DNA of 64,000 nucleotides from CAZMUQ01 sp964569845 (GTDB lineage Archaea > Thermoproteota > Bathyarchaeia > Hecatellales > Hecatellaceae), in assembly GCA_964569845.1 (NCBI GenBank), contig CAZMUQ010000001.1:1-64000 (forward strand), read 5' to 3'. Both the position numbers and the translations under genes were made by a program. Of the stretch, positions 24,148 through 31,984 are shown piece by piece (position 1 is the stretch's first letter; every line of letters starts with the position of its first letter). The notes under the pieces are model-generated. The model searched no databases. It was not told where the DNA came from and was given only the letters and a program-made list of their open reading frames with translations.

Positions 24148-24702
24148 TCACCTTTTTAATACTTTATCTTTTTCTAAGAGAAGTTCAAGGTAGGTTTTAT
24201 CCTCCAATTTTTTATCATGCAAATTTAACTTTAAAAGCACCCTTTTTACATTTTCTACTACTTTTTTACGTTCATCTTCATCTTTAGCAAACCCCTCAAT
24301 TTCAACAAAACTTCCAAGATTTTCAACATTATCTAAGTTAATTTTTAAATTCTCAAGCTTGAAACTTTTTCTTATCTTTTTAACTAAGTAAACAGGTTTA
24401 AAATCAAGTTTTTCTAGGATAAGCCTGATTACATTGAAATCTTCAACCTTAACTTCTAATTCTTCCCTAGTTTTTGCTTGGCTATTTAATCTGCAACCCT
24501 TATAAGTTAAAAAACATTTACCATTTGACCTTCTAATTCTTAAGGCTTCATCTGTTGTTACAAAATTTTTATGTGGAGCATTAAAGTATAAATCCTCTTG
24601 GACTCCATACTCTACTTCATCTGCTCCAAGTTTTTTAAGGTCTTCTTCAACTTTAGCTAAATTCTCAACTTTAATCTTAACCTCAACCTCAAACTTAACC
24701 AA
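24148..24702 (-). CDS. CYTH-domain triphosphatase / class IV adenylate cyclase-like protein
   Basis: 184 residues, TTG start. It has the ExExK signature near the start (FEVEVKIKVEN), DLYFNAP, ALRIRRSNGKCFLTYKGC, EELEVKVED and FVEIEGFAKDEDERKK. These line the triphosphate tunnel of CYTH enzymes (CyaB, ThTPase, inorganic triphosphatase). Most archaeal members probably hydrolyse inorganic or organic triphosphates. Unexpectedly it lies within the purine operon between the purF paralogue and purD, with gaps of under 20 bases. Confidence 0.8.
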   Translation of the reverse strand: MVKFEVEVKIKVENLAKVEEDLKKLGADEVEYGVQEDLYFNAPHKNFVTTDEALRIRRSNGKCFLTYKGCRLNSQAKTREELEVKVEDFNVIRLILEKLDFKPVYLVKKIRKSFKLENLKINLDNVENLGSFVEIEGFAKDEDERKKVVENVKRVLLKLNLHDKKLEDKTYLELLLEKDKVLKR

Positions 24703-24721
24703 TAATTATGCACCATAAAGT

Positions 24722-26062
24722 CTAGCTTATGTTTAAATATTTTCCAGTAAAACATCCCAAACAAAGATTTTGTTTAGGTATTCCTATAGCTTTTATTAAA
24801 CCTTTAAGACTTAACCAGTAAAACGTATCTGCACCAACAACCTTGCTGACTTCTTTAGCTGTTAAATTTGCAGCTATAAGTTCATCTTTTTCAGGTACAT
24901 CAGTACCATAAGGACAGGAAGCTATAAGTCTTGGGCTTCCAATTCTTACATGAACTTCCTTAGCTCCAATACGGTTCCTCATTTGGTATACTGTATTTTT
25001 TGTTGTTGTCCCTCTAACGACACTATCATCTATAAGAATAACTCTTTTACCAGTAATTGCAGCTTTTATAGGGTTAAGCTTAAGCTGAACACCAACCATA
25101 CGTTCAAATTCTGAAGGTTTTATTGCACTTCTAATTCTTCTACCTGTTTGAACAAAACCTAAACCTAGAGGTATTCTAGCCTTATTTGAATATGCCATAG
25201 CAAAAGGTATTGCAGTTTCAGGAACACCTAAAACAATATCCATCTTAGTTGTAGAGTGTTCTTCTGCAAGTATTTCTCCTATTTTCATTCTAACCTCATA
25301 AACACTTTTACCGTTTATTATGGAGTCAGGTCTAGCATAATAAACATATTCAAATGAGCAGTATTTAGGTTGAGGTTTAAAAACCTGTTTTCTTTCAATG
25401 CTGTAAGCATCAAAAAGATAAACTTCTCCAGGTTGAATGTCTCCTTTAAAATCTGCACCAATAACATCCATTACACAACTTTCTGATGCAATAACCCCAT
25501 AATCAAAACCAAAACTTCCAATTGTTAATGGTTTAACGCCAAACTTATCCCTAGCAACAACCATTTCACCTTTATTTGTTAATGCTATAATACAGTATAC
25601 ACCTTTAACTTTATTCATAACATTAATCATAGCTTTTAAGGGGTCTTTAACCTCCATAAGCTTAATGGAGAAGAATTTAGCTAGAAATTCATCTTCATCT
25701 TCAGCGTTTAAACCCTCCTTAGTGGAAATTTCTTTCCAATTTAATATTCTCCCATCATAACATAAAGCAACATTCTCAGGCTCAGAAACAATTATAGGTT
25801 GAACCTTTTCTACAGAATTCTTAGGAGTAGAAGAAACGCTTCCAATACTAACCCATCCATGAAGATTTTCAAAAATTTTTTCGTTTGAAAAAACCTGGTC
25901 TACCATGCCAAAACCCTTATAAGATGATAAACCTTCCCCGTTGAAGGTTACTATTCCGCAATTTTCTTGACCTCTATGTTGAAGAGCTAATAATGCATAA
26001 TATGCAAACCTAGCCATTCGCCACTCTTTGCTAAATCCGTAAATTCCTACAATTCCACCCAA
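24722..26062 (-). CDS. PurF paralogue lacking the glutaminase nucleophile
   Basis: 446 residues, TTG start. Overall it follows amidophosphoribosyltransferase: LLALQHRGQENCGIV, YCSFEYVYYARPDSII, PRPP loop RVILIDDSVVRGTTTK, and the CxxC near the C-terminus (NLCLGCFTGKYL). However, the N-terminal Cys of Ntn glutaminases is Gly here (GGIVGIYGF against CGVIGIYG in the neighbour). It can thus retain the phosphoribosyltransferase site and possible Fe-S ligands but not hydrolyse glutamine by the usual mechanism. It may use ammonia or act as a regulatory partner of PurF, encoded 6 bases upstream. Origin by tandem duplication is likely. Confidence 0.85.
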   Translation of the reverse strand: MGGIVGIYGFSKEWRMARFAYYALLALQHRGQENCGIVTFNGEGLSSYKGFGMVDQVFSNEKIFENLHGWVSIGSVSSTPKNSVEKVQPIIVSEPENVALCYDGRILNWKEISTKEGLNAEDEDEFLAKFFSIKLMEVKDPLKAMINVMNKVKGVYCIIALTNKGEMVVARDKFGVKPLTIGSFGFDYGVIASESCVMDVIGADFKGDIQPGEVYLFDAYSIERKQVFKPQPKYCSFEYVYYARPDSIINGKSVYEVRMKIGEILAEEHSTTKMDIVLGVPETAIPFAMAYSNKARIPLGLGFVQTGRRIRSAIKPSEFERMVGVQLKLNPIKAAITGKRVILIDDSVVRGTTTKNTVYQMRNRIGAKEVHVRIGSPRLIASCPYGTDVPEKDELIAANLTAKEVSKVVGADTFYWLSLKGLIKAIGIPKQNLCLGCFTGKYLNIS

Positions 26063-26068
26063 AAATTC

Positions 26069-27499
26069 TCACCCGTTTTCAAATTCAATGTATCTAGCCT
26101 TACTTGTTGGACATTTTTTCTTCATCCTATCTGCAATTTCCTGAGCTTTTGGTGTAGGGTATTCTCCTGTTAAGCATGCTAAACATAGCTTATCTTTTCC
26201 CATACCTATAGCCTCTATAAGTCCATCTATTGTTTGATAACCCAAACTATCTGCTCCAATAATTTTGCATATTTCTTCAATTGAATGTCTAAAGGCTATA
26301 AGCTCTCCGTGAGTTGAAATATCTATACCATAAAAACATGGAGAAATTATTGGGGGGCAGGTAATTCTTACATGAACTTCCTTAGCTCCAGCCTTCTTAA
26401 TCATGTGAACAATATTCCTTATTGTAGTCCCCCTAACAATACTATCATCAACTAATATAACTCGTTGACCTTTAAGAACAGATTTAAGGGGATTAAGCTT
26501 AATTTTAACAGCATTTTCTCTGAGAGATTGTCTAGGCATAATAAAGGTTCTATGGATATACCTATTTTTTATTAAACCTTCAGCAACAGGAAGACCACTA
26601 TAGCGAGCTATTCCTTCAGCTGCAGGTCTTGAGGTATCTGGAACAGGAACAACAACATCAGCATCATTTTCATAAGTTTTTGCAAGATTTAATCCAAGCT
26701 TAACTCTTACATCATAAACACTTATACCTTCAATTATAGAGTCAGGTCTGCTAAAATATACATATTCAAACATACAGTAAGCTTTTTCTTTACGTTTAGC
26801 AAAACATTTTCTTTCAATTTTTCCATCTGAGATTAGTAAAGCTTCACCTGGTTGAACATCAGAAATCAAATTTCCGCCACACATATCTATTGCAACACTC
26901 TCAGAAGCCCCTACAAAACTTCCATCAATTTCTCCGTAACATAAAGGTTTAAAACCGTATGGATCTCTAAAAATAATGATTTCTCCTTTACCTGTTAAAC
27001 ATACAGCTGAGTATGCACCCTCAATAACTTTATCCATTTCTGAGAGTGCATCAAAGTAATCTTTTCTTTCCCTATATTCGCGTAATAAAACATTTAATAG
27101 AACTTCTGCATCACATGTTGAGGTAAAGTATGCACCATTTTTCTTTAATTTTTCTCTAATCTCAACATAGTTAACTATTGTGCCATTATAAGATAAAGCT
27201 ACATTATCAAGATTAAATGGTTGAGCATCAGTTAAACTTGTACCTCCAGCAGTTGAATATCTTACATGTCCAATTCCAACTCTACCATTAAGCATTGATA
27301 TCTCAGTAAACGGTAAAGCTTCACTAACAAGTCCATAACCTTTTTTTAAAAATATTTTGTCGTCACCATTTGTAAGAGCAATACCTGCAGCTTCTTGACC
27401 TCTATGCTGTAAAGCCATAAGTCCATAGAATATTTTTGCAGCTACACTTTCTCCCGTTTTACCATATATTCCAATAACTCCGCATGATTCCCTGACCAA
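26069..27499 (-). CDS. purF: Amidophosphoribosyltransferase
   Basis: 476 residues, TTG start, catalysing the first committed step of purine synthesis. A five-residue propeptide (MVRES) precedes the catalytic Cys of CGVIGIYG, as in processed Fe-S PurF. Then LMALQHRGQEAAGIA, RVGIGHVRYSTAG, YCMFEYVYFSRPDSII, and PRPP-binding RVILVDDSIVRGTTIRN. Cysteines at YCMFEY, ISPCFYG and LCLACLTGEYP match the usual 4Fe-4S ligands. Begins 2 bases after the purL stop. Confidence 0.95.
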   Translation of the reverse strand: MVRESCGVIGIYGKTGESVAAKIFYGLMALQHRGQEAAGIALTNGDDKIFLKKGYGLVSEALPFTEISMLNGRVGIGHVRYSTAGGTSLTDAQPFNLDNVALSYNGTIVNYVEIREKLKKNGAYFTSTCDAEVLLNVLLREYRERKDYFDALSEMDKVIEGAYSAVCLTGKGEIIIFRDPYGFKPLCYGEIDGSFVGASESVAIDMCGGNLISDVQPGEALLISDGKIERKCFAKRKEKAYCMFEYVYFSRPDSIIEGISVYDVRVKLGLNLAKTYENDADVVVPVPDTSRPAAEGIARYSGLPVAEGLIKNRYIHRTFIMPRQSLRENAVKIKLNPLKSVLKGQRVILVDDSIVRGTTIRNIVHMIKKAGAKEVHVRITCPPIISPCFYGIDISTHGELIAFRHSIEEICKIIGADSLGYQTIDGLIEAIGMGKDKLCLACLTGEYPTPKAQEIADRMKKKCPTSKARYIEFENG

Positions 27500-27501
27500 C
27501 C

Positions 27502-29727
27502 CTAGCTAACCTCCATAATTTTTGGTATTGATTCCTCCCAAATGCTTCTTAAAGCATTAACAGAACATTCCACTATTTTTTTATCAAGATTTTGTAGAAT
27601 AAAATTGTCATTATCATAAACTTTACCTATAATAGCTGCGGATATTCCATTCTTGACAGCAAGATTGATAATTTCTTCAGCATTTTCAATTTTATCTGTG
27701 GTTAAGATAACTCTTCCATATGATTCAGAAAAAATAAGTTCATCTAAACTTGAAATCTTTTTTGATGGAATTTTTTCAAGGTCTACCTTTACACCTAAAC
27801 CTCCATTTATGGCCATTAAGGCTAAAGCTATAGCTAAACCTCCTTTTGAGCAATCATGAGCAGCTGTGACAAGCCCCATTTTAATAGCATTTTTAACAAC
27901 ATTCAAAACTCCAGCCTCTTTTAATCCATCAGCTTTTGGAGGTTTACCCCCAGTTAACCCGTAAATCTCATGGTAGTATTCTGAGCCTCCAAGTTCAGGG
28001 TAAGTTTCACCCAAAATTAAAATAAAATCTCCATGATTTTTTAAGCCTATAGTGGTTATAGATTCAAGTTTTTCAATTAACCCAAGCATTACAACAACAA
28101 TTGAAGGTTTAACAGCAAATCCTGATTCCTCATCCTCATTATAAAAGCTAACATTACCTCCAACGCATGGAATATTAAGCATACGGCTCATATAGGCTAA
28201 ACCTTCAATTCCACGTTTAAATTGCCAAAAAATTTCAGGTTTCTCCGGGTTACCAAAATTACAACAATCAGTGTAGGCTAATGGTTCAGCTCCTACGCAA
28301 GCAACATTTCTCGCAGCTTCAGCAAGTGTACCTGCTGAACCATTAAATGGATCTAAATAACTGTGGCGGCTATTACAATCAGCTTTAACCGCTATAGCTT
28401 TACCGGGAACTTCAGTAATCCTAATAACAGCAGCATCTGCTACACCAGGCTTAACTATAGTTCTTAATCCTACTTCATGGTCATATTGCTCATAGATCCA
28501 TCTTTTAGATGCTATGTTTGGTTTTGAGAGAAGTTTATAAACGATTTCTGAAAGGTTTTCTGGTGTTTTAGGTTTTTCGAAGTTTAAAACCTCTTTAGGG
28601 AAAAATTTTTGACTTTTTCTTCTACTTATTGGAGTTTCTGTTAAAAGTTTTGGAGGGATTTCTGCTACTACCTTGCCGTTAAACTTTACAATAAGTTTTT
28701 TATCTCCTATAACTTTCCCAATAATAGAGTATGGAATTTCATATTTCTTAAAAACTTCTAAAACGTTTTCCACTCCATTAGGGTCGACAGCGAGAATCAT
28801 TCTTTCCTGTGACTCTGAAAGCATAAGTTCGTAAGCTGTCATACCTTCCTCTCTTACATGAACATTATCTAAGATTATTTCTGCACCTAAATCTCCCTTA
28901 CTAGCCATTTCAGAAGTTGCGCAAGTTAACCCTCCTCCTCCAAGATCCTTCAAGCTATGCACATAACCTGTTTCTAAGGCTTCTAAAATAGCTTCAATAA
29001 GAAGTTTTTTTGTGAAAGGATCTCCGATTTGGACAGATGGTCTATCTTCTTCTGATTCTTCACCTATTGTTTTTGATGCAAATGTTACACCATGAATTCC
29101 ATCTCTGCCTGTTGCTCCTCCAACTAAGACTAAGATATCTCCTGGATTTGTAAATTTTGCAAGAATTATCTTATCTTTTTTTACAACACCGTAACATGCA
29201 ACATTAACAAGACAATTTGTTTTAAAGCTTTCATCAAATTCTACTTCTCCGCCTACTGTTGGAATACCTACACAATTTCCATAGTCACTTATACCTTTAA
29301 CCACGTACCTAAAAAGCCATTTAACATGCCCATTGTTCAGATTCCCAAATCTTAATGAATCTAGAAGTAAAATTGGACGCGCACCTGTTGCAAGTATATC
29401 TCTTATAATTCCTCCAATACCTGTTGCAGCACCATTGTATGGTTCTATAGCTGATGGATGATTATGGCTTTCAACTTTGAAGGCAATGGCATAACCATCA
29501 CCTATATCAACAATTCCTGAATCAAATCCTGGTCCCATAATAACTTTCGGAGATTTTGTTGGAAGTTTTTTAAGCACAGGTTTACTACTTTTATATGAGC
29601 AGTGCTCAGACCACATTATATCAAACATTCCCCATTCAACATCAGTAGGTTCTCTACCAAGCATTTTTCTGATTATTTTAATTTCCCTTTTTGTTAAGTT
29701 TACTTTAACTGGTATTTTTCTTCCTAT
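27502..29727 (-). CDS. purL: FGAM synthase large subunit PurL (non-standard ATA start proposed)
   Basis: Small-type archaeal PurL that works with PurS and PurQ to make FGAM. Seen: FDIMWSEHCSYKSSKP, FKVESHNHPSAIEP, GGATGRDGIHG, LGGGGLTCATSEMA and DCSKGGLAIALALMA. The first ATG (29664, 720 residues) starts inside the conserved LGREPTDVEW helix. The normal N-terminus (PVKVNLTKREIKIIRKM) is encoded upstream, in the same frame as the purQ stop at 29731-29733, with no ATG, GTG or TTG. ATA at 29725-29727 lies 7 bases after GAGGTG, a strong Shine-Dalgarno match, giving about 741 residues. ATA at 29713-29715 is the alternative. Confidence 0.92.
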   Translation of the reverse strand: MGRKIPVKVNLTKREIKIIRKMLGREPTDVEWGMFDIMWSEHCSYKSSKPVLKKLPTKSPKVIMGPGFDSGIVDIGDGYAIAFKVESHNHPSAIEPYNGAATGIGGIIRDILATGARPILLLDSLRFGNLNNGHVKWLFRYVVKGISDYGNCVGIPTVGGEVEFDESFKTNCLVNVACYGVVKKDKIILAKFTNPGDILVLVGGATGRDGIHGVTFASKTIGEESEEDRPSVQIGDPFTKKLLIEAILEALETGYVHSLKDLGGGGLTCATSEMASKGDLGAEIILDNVHVREEGMTAYELMLSESQERMILAVDPNGVENVLEVFKKYEIPYSIIGKVIGDKKLIVKFNGKVVAEIPPKLLTETPISRRKSQKFFPKEVLNFEKPKTPENLSEIVYKLLSKPNIASKRWIYEQYDHEVGLRTIVKPGVADAAVIRITEVPGKAIAVKADCNSRHSYLDPFNGSAGTLAEAARNVACVGAEPLAYTDCCNFGNPEKPEIFWQFKRGIEGLAYMSRMLNIPCVGGNVSFYNEDEESGFAVKPSIVVVMLGLIEKLESITTIGLKNHGDFILILGETYPELGGSEYYHEIYGLTGGKPPKADGLKEAGVLNVVKNAIKMGLVTAAHDCSKGGLAIALALMAINGGLGVKVDLEKIPSKKISSLDELIFSESYGRVILTTDKIENAEEIINLAVKNGISAAIIGKVYDNDNFILQNLDKKIVECSVNALRSIWEESIPKIMEVS

Positions 29728-29730
29728 TTC

Positions 29731-30432
29731 TTAACACCTCAAAAAGTTAATCATAGATTTAAACATCAATAAACCATCTTCAGACATGTAAGGGCTAAGT
29801 ATTCTTTCTGATGCTCTTTCAGGGTGAGGCATAAGTCCTACAACATTACCTTTCTCATTGCAAATTGATGCTATGTTATCTAGAGAACCATTAGGGTTTG
29901 CAGATAAGCTTGCTTTACCTTTCTCATCTACATACCTTAAAACAATTTGATTTTTTTCTTTCAGTTTTTTAAGGCCTGATTTACTGTTAAAGTATCTTCC
30001 CTCCTTATGAGCTATAGGCATATGAAGAATTTTTCCTTCTGGTATAAGAGATGTAAATGCTGTATGGCTTCTTTCACATCTTAATGCAACCCATTTACAA
30101 ACAAATTTTAAATTGTTATTAATTAGAAGCGCACCAGGAAGCAGTTCTGCTTCAATAAGAATTTGAAAACCATTACAGATGCCAAGAATTGGTTTACCTT
30201 CCTCAGCCATTTTTTTAATTTCATCCATAGCTGGACTATGAGATGCGATAGCTCCAGCTCTTAAATAATCTCCATAAGAAAAACCACCTGGAAGGATAGC
30301 GGCATCATATCTACTATTCTTAAAAAATTTATGCCAAACAAGTTCTGCGGGTAAATCTAAAACATTCCTAAGTACATGGAAAACATCATAATCACAATTT
30401 GACCCAGGAAACTGGATAACAGCTATTTTCAC
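29731..30432 (-). CDS. purQ: FGAM synthase glutaminase subunit PurQ
   Basis: 233 residues, GTG start. Class I glutamine amidotransferase: begins KIAVIQFPGSNCDYD, has the oxyanion and LPGGFSYGDYLRAGAI signature, the nucleophile in PILGICNGFQILIE, and the catalytic His in GLMPHPERASE. It supplies ammonia to PurL. Overlap and spacing with purS (5 bases) and purL indicate a tight operon. Its stop is in the same frame as purL, which matters for interpreting the purL start. Confidence 0.95.
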   Translation of the reverse strand: MKIAVIQFPGSNCDYDVFHVLRNVLDLPAELVWHKFFKNSRYDAAILPGGFSYGDYLRAGAIASHSPAMDEIKKMAEEGKPILGICNGFQILIEAELLPGALLINNNLKFVCKWVALRCERSHTAFTSLIPEGKILHMPIAHKEGRYFNSKSGLKKLKEKNQIVLRYVDEKGKASLSANPNGSLDNIASICNEKGNVVGLMPHPERASERILSPYMSEDGLLMFKSMINFLRC

Positions 30433-30437
30433 TCTTT

Positions 30438-30701
30438 TTAATCACCTTTTTTAACATTAATTTTATAAGTGTGAACCACAGGATTGTATATCCTAAGCCT
30501 ATTACACATATCAAAAACAGTTTTTTCAGCTTCTTTCCTATTTTTAGCTTCAATAAGAATCTTAAGATACTTCCCTGTTCTAACAGATTTGATATGCTCA
30601 TACCCTCCCTTGATAATCAAATCCTTTTTTATTGTTTCTCCCTCTGGATCTCTTGCAGCAGGCTTATTTTCAATTATAACCTCTACAATAAAATTTCTCA
30701 T
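30438..30701 (-). CDS. purS: FGAM synthase subunit PurS
   Basis: 87 residues, the standard size. Begins MRNFIVEVIIENKPAARDPEGETI, with the typical GYEHIKSVRTGKYLKI strand and MCNRLRIYNPVVHTYKI end. Forms the bridging dimer between PurL and PurQ. Its ATG overlaps the purC stop as ATGA. Confidence 0.93.
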   Translation of the reverse strand: MRNFIVEVIIENKPAARDPEGETIKKDLIIKGGYEHIKSVRTGKYLKILIEAKNRKEAEKTVFDMCNRLRIYNPVVHTYKINVKKGD

Positions 30702-31432
30702 TTACATCTACCAACAATTAACTTGTAGCTTTCATCGTAAACTTTGCTAACTTTTTCAAGGCTTTCTCCACTTCTGTAAACATCTTTATCTAAGGATTCG
30801 CCAGTATCTTTTTTCCAAAGCCTCATACAATCAATATTTAATTCATCTCCGATTCTTAACCTTCCTCTACTATCCCTACCAAACTCAAGCTTAAAGTCAA
30901 CAAGTTGTAAACCAAGCTTATTCATAAATTTACTCAAAATCCTGTTGGCTTTTCTTGTTATATTTTTAATTTTTTGCACCTCATTTTTGTTCATCAAATT
31001 AAAGGCAATTAAATGTTCTTCGGATAAAAGTGGATCATGAAGTTTATCATCCTTAAGGTAAAATTCTATTAAAGGTTTTTTTAATTTTTCACCTTTAGTA
31101 AAAAATGGATAGTTTTTAACTAGATGTCCTGCAGCAATATTTCTACAAACAACTTCAACAGGAATCATTTTCAACTTTCTAACTTTCATTGTTGCTGGAC
31201 CTATAAGGCTGATAAAATGTGTTGGTATCCTGTTTTTTTCTAGTAGATGAAAAAGTTTTGCTGAAACTTCAGCGTTGATTTTACCTTTCCCATTAATTGT
31301 ATCATGTTTTTTTCCATCTAATGCTGTAATGTCATCTTTAAATCTTAAGATAACTTTGTCATTTTCCCTTGTAGAATAGACAATCTTAGTTTTTCCTTCG
31401 GCTATTTTTTCCCCTAAAATATTTTCCTCCAT
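30698..31432 (-). CDS. purC: SAICAR synthetase
   Basis: 244 residues, ATG start, first gene of the purine operon. Motifs: IAEGKTKIVYSTREND, FKDDITALDG, VEVVCRNIAAGHLVK, LVDFKLEFGRD and IGDELNIDCMRLW. It condenses CAIR with aspartate. The length is typical. The operon has purC, S, Q, L, F, D and E, but no purM, purB, purH, purP or purO in this window, so those steps must be encoded elsewhere. Confidence 0.95.
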   Translation of the reverse strand: MEENILGEKIAEGKTKIVYSTRENDKVILRFKDDITALDGKKHDTINGKGKINAEVSAKLFHLLEKNRIPTHFISLIGPATMKVRKLKMIPVEVVCRNIAAGHLVKNYPFFTKGEKLKKPLIEFYLKDDKLHDPLLSEEHLIAFNLMNKNEVQKIKNITRKANRILSKFMNKLGLQLVDFKLEFGRDSRGRLRIGDELNIDCMRLWKKDTGESLDKDVYRSGESLEKVSKVYDESYKLIVGRCK

Positions 31433-31458
31433 TTTTAAGAAAAAGATTAACTTATACC

Positions 31459-31468
31459 TATATAAAAG
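31459..31468 (-). promoter_or_regulatory. TATA box of the purine operon
   Basis: On the minus strand the sequence reads CTTTTATATAGG, about 27-36 bases before the purC ATG. That spacing would give a leaderless or very short-leader transcript. It is the only good promoter seen for the nine-gene run down to 22245, since later junctions are too tight to hold one. The rest of the 288-base gap to lsm contains AT-rich DNA without other clear elements. Confidence 0.5.
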
Positions 31469-31697
31469 TTTTTGACTAATTTTTTAGTATAATAGTAAAT
31501 TTTTTACATAAATATGTTTATATAGTCAATGAAAATATATCATTTAGTACAAAAACTTAGCCAAAAAGTAAGGTTAAAACAAATTTTCATCATTAAGCCT
31601 TATTTGACATTCTTATTTAGCACTCATTAGGATTATAAACAGTTAGACTTATTTACTCAACCCTAGAAGAAAGATTAATAAGTAAACTATTGTTGCA

Positions 31698-31724
31698 ATG
31701 GTTGTTGAGGAGACATATCTATGA
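31698..31724 (+). other. Possible 8-codon upstream ORF before lsm
   Basis: ATG at 31698 opens eight codons (MVVEETYL) ending in TGA at 31722-31724, overlapping the lsm ATG as ATGA. The Shine-Dalgarno-like GAGGAG for lsm lies within it. It may be a coupling leader or chance. Confidence 0.2.
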
Positions 31725-31954
31725 CAACTGAAGCAATAAAAAAACCAATAGTCTTTTTGATGAAAAATATTAGAAGTAATGTTAGAGTAAAACTTAAAAA
31801 CGATTTAGAGTATCGTGGTAGACTTATTCAATGTGACACCTACATGAATCTCATTCTTAATGATGCAACAGAGTATAGTGACAATGTACCAACAACAGAA
31901 TATGGAAATGTTTTCATCCGCGGAAATAACATAATATTCATTTCGTTTGAATAA
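31721..31954 (+). CDS. Archaeal Lsm/Sm-like protein
   Basis: 77 residues. Sm fold with Sm1 motif (NVRVKLKNDLEYRGRLIQCD, YMNLILNDATEY) and Sm2 motif (YGNVFIRGNNIIFISF). These proteins form heptameric rings that bind U-rich RNA. The ATG is preceded by GAGGAG at a good distance. Methionine adenosyltransferase follows 30 bases downstream, a pairing that suggests a common transcript. Confidence 0.93.
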   Translation: MTTEAIKKPIVFLMKNIRSNVRVKLKNDLEYRGRLIQCDTYMNLILNDATEYSDNVPTTEYGNVFIRGNNIIFISFE

Positions 31955-31984
31955 ATTAAAGTAAACTTAAGTGGATGAAGAAAA

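Noticed and set aside
24722..26062. Loss of the PurF catalytic Cys explained by a wrong start
   Set aside because: The alignment is collinear: GGIVGI stands exactly at CGIVGI, and no upstream in-frame Cys-containing extension fits.
27502..29664. purL as an N-terminally truncated gene starting at ATG 29664
   Set aside because: The missing N-terminal sequence is still encoded intact just upstream in frame, so the gene is not truncated.
31590..31620. Minus-strand ATGATGA resembling a box C
   Set aside because: No CTGA box at a suitable distance and no terminal stem, so no C/D RNA is supported in the purC-lsm gap.
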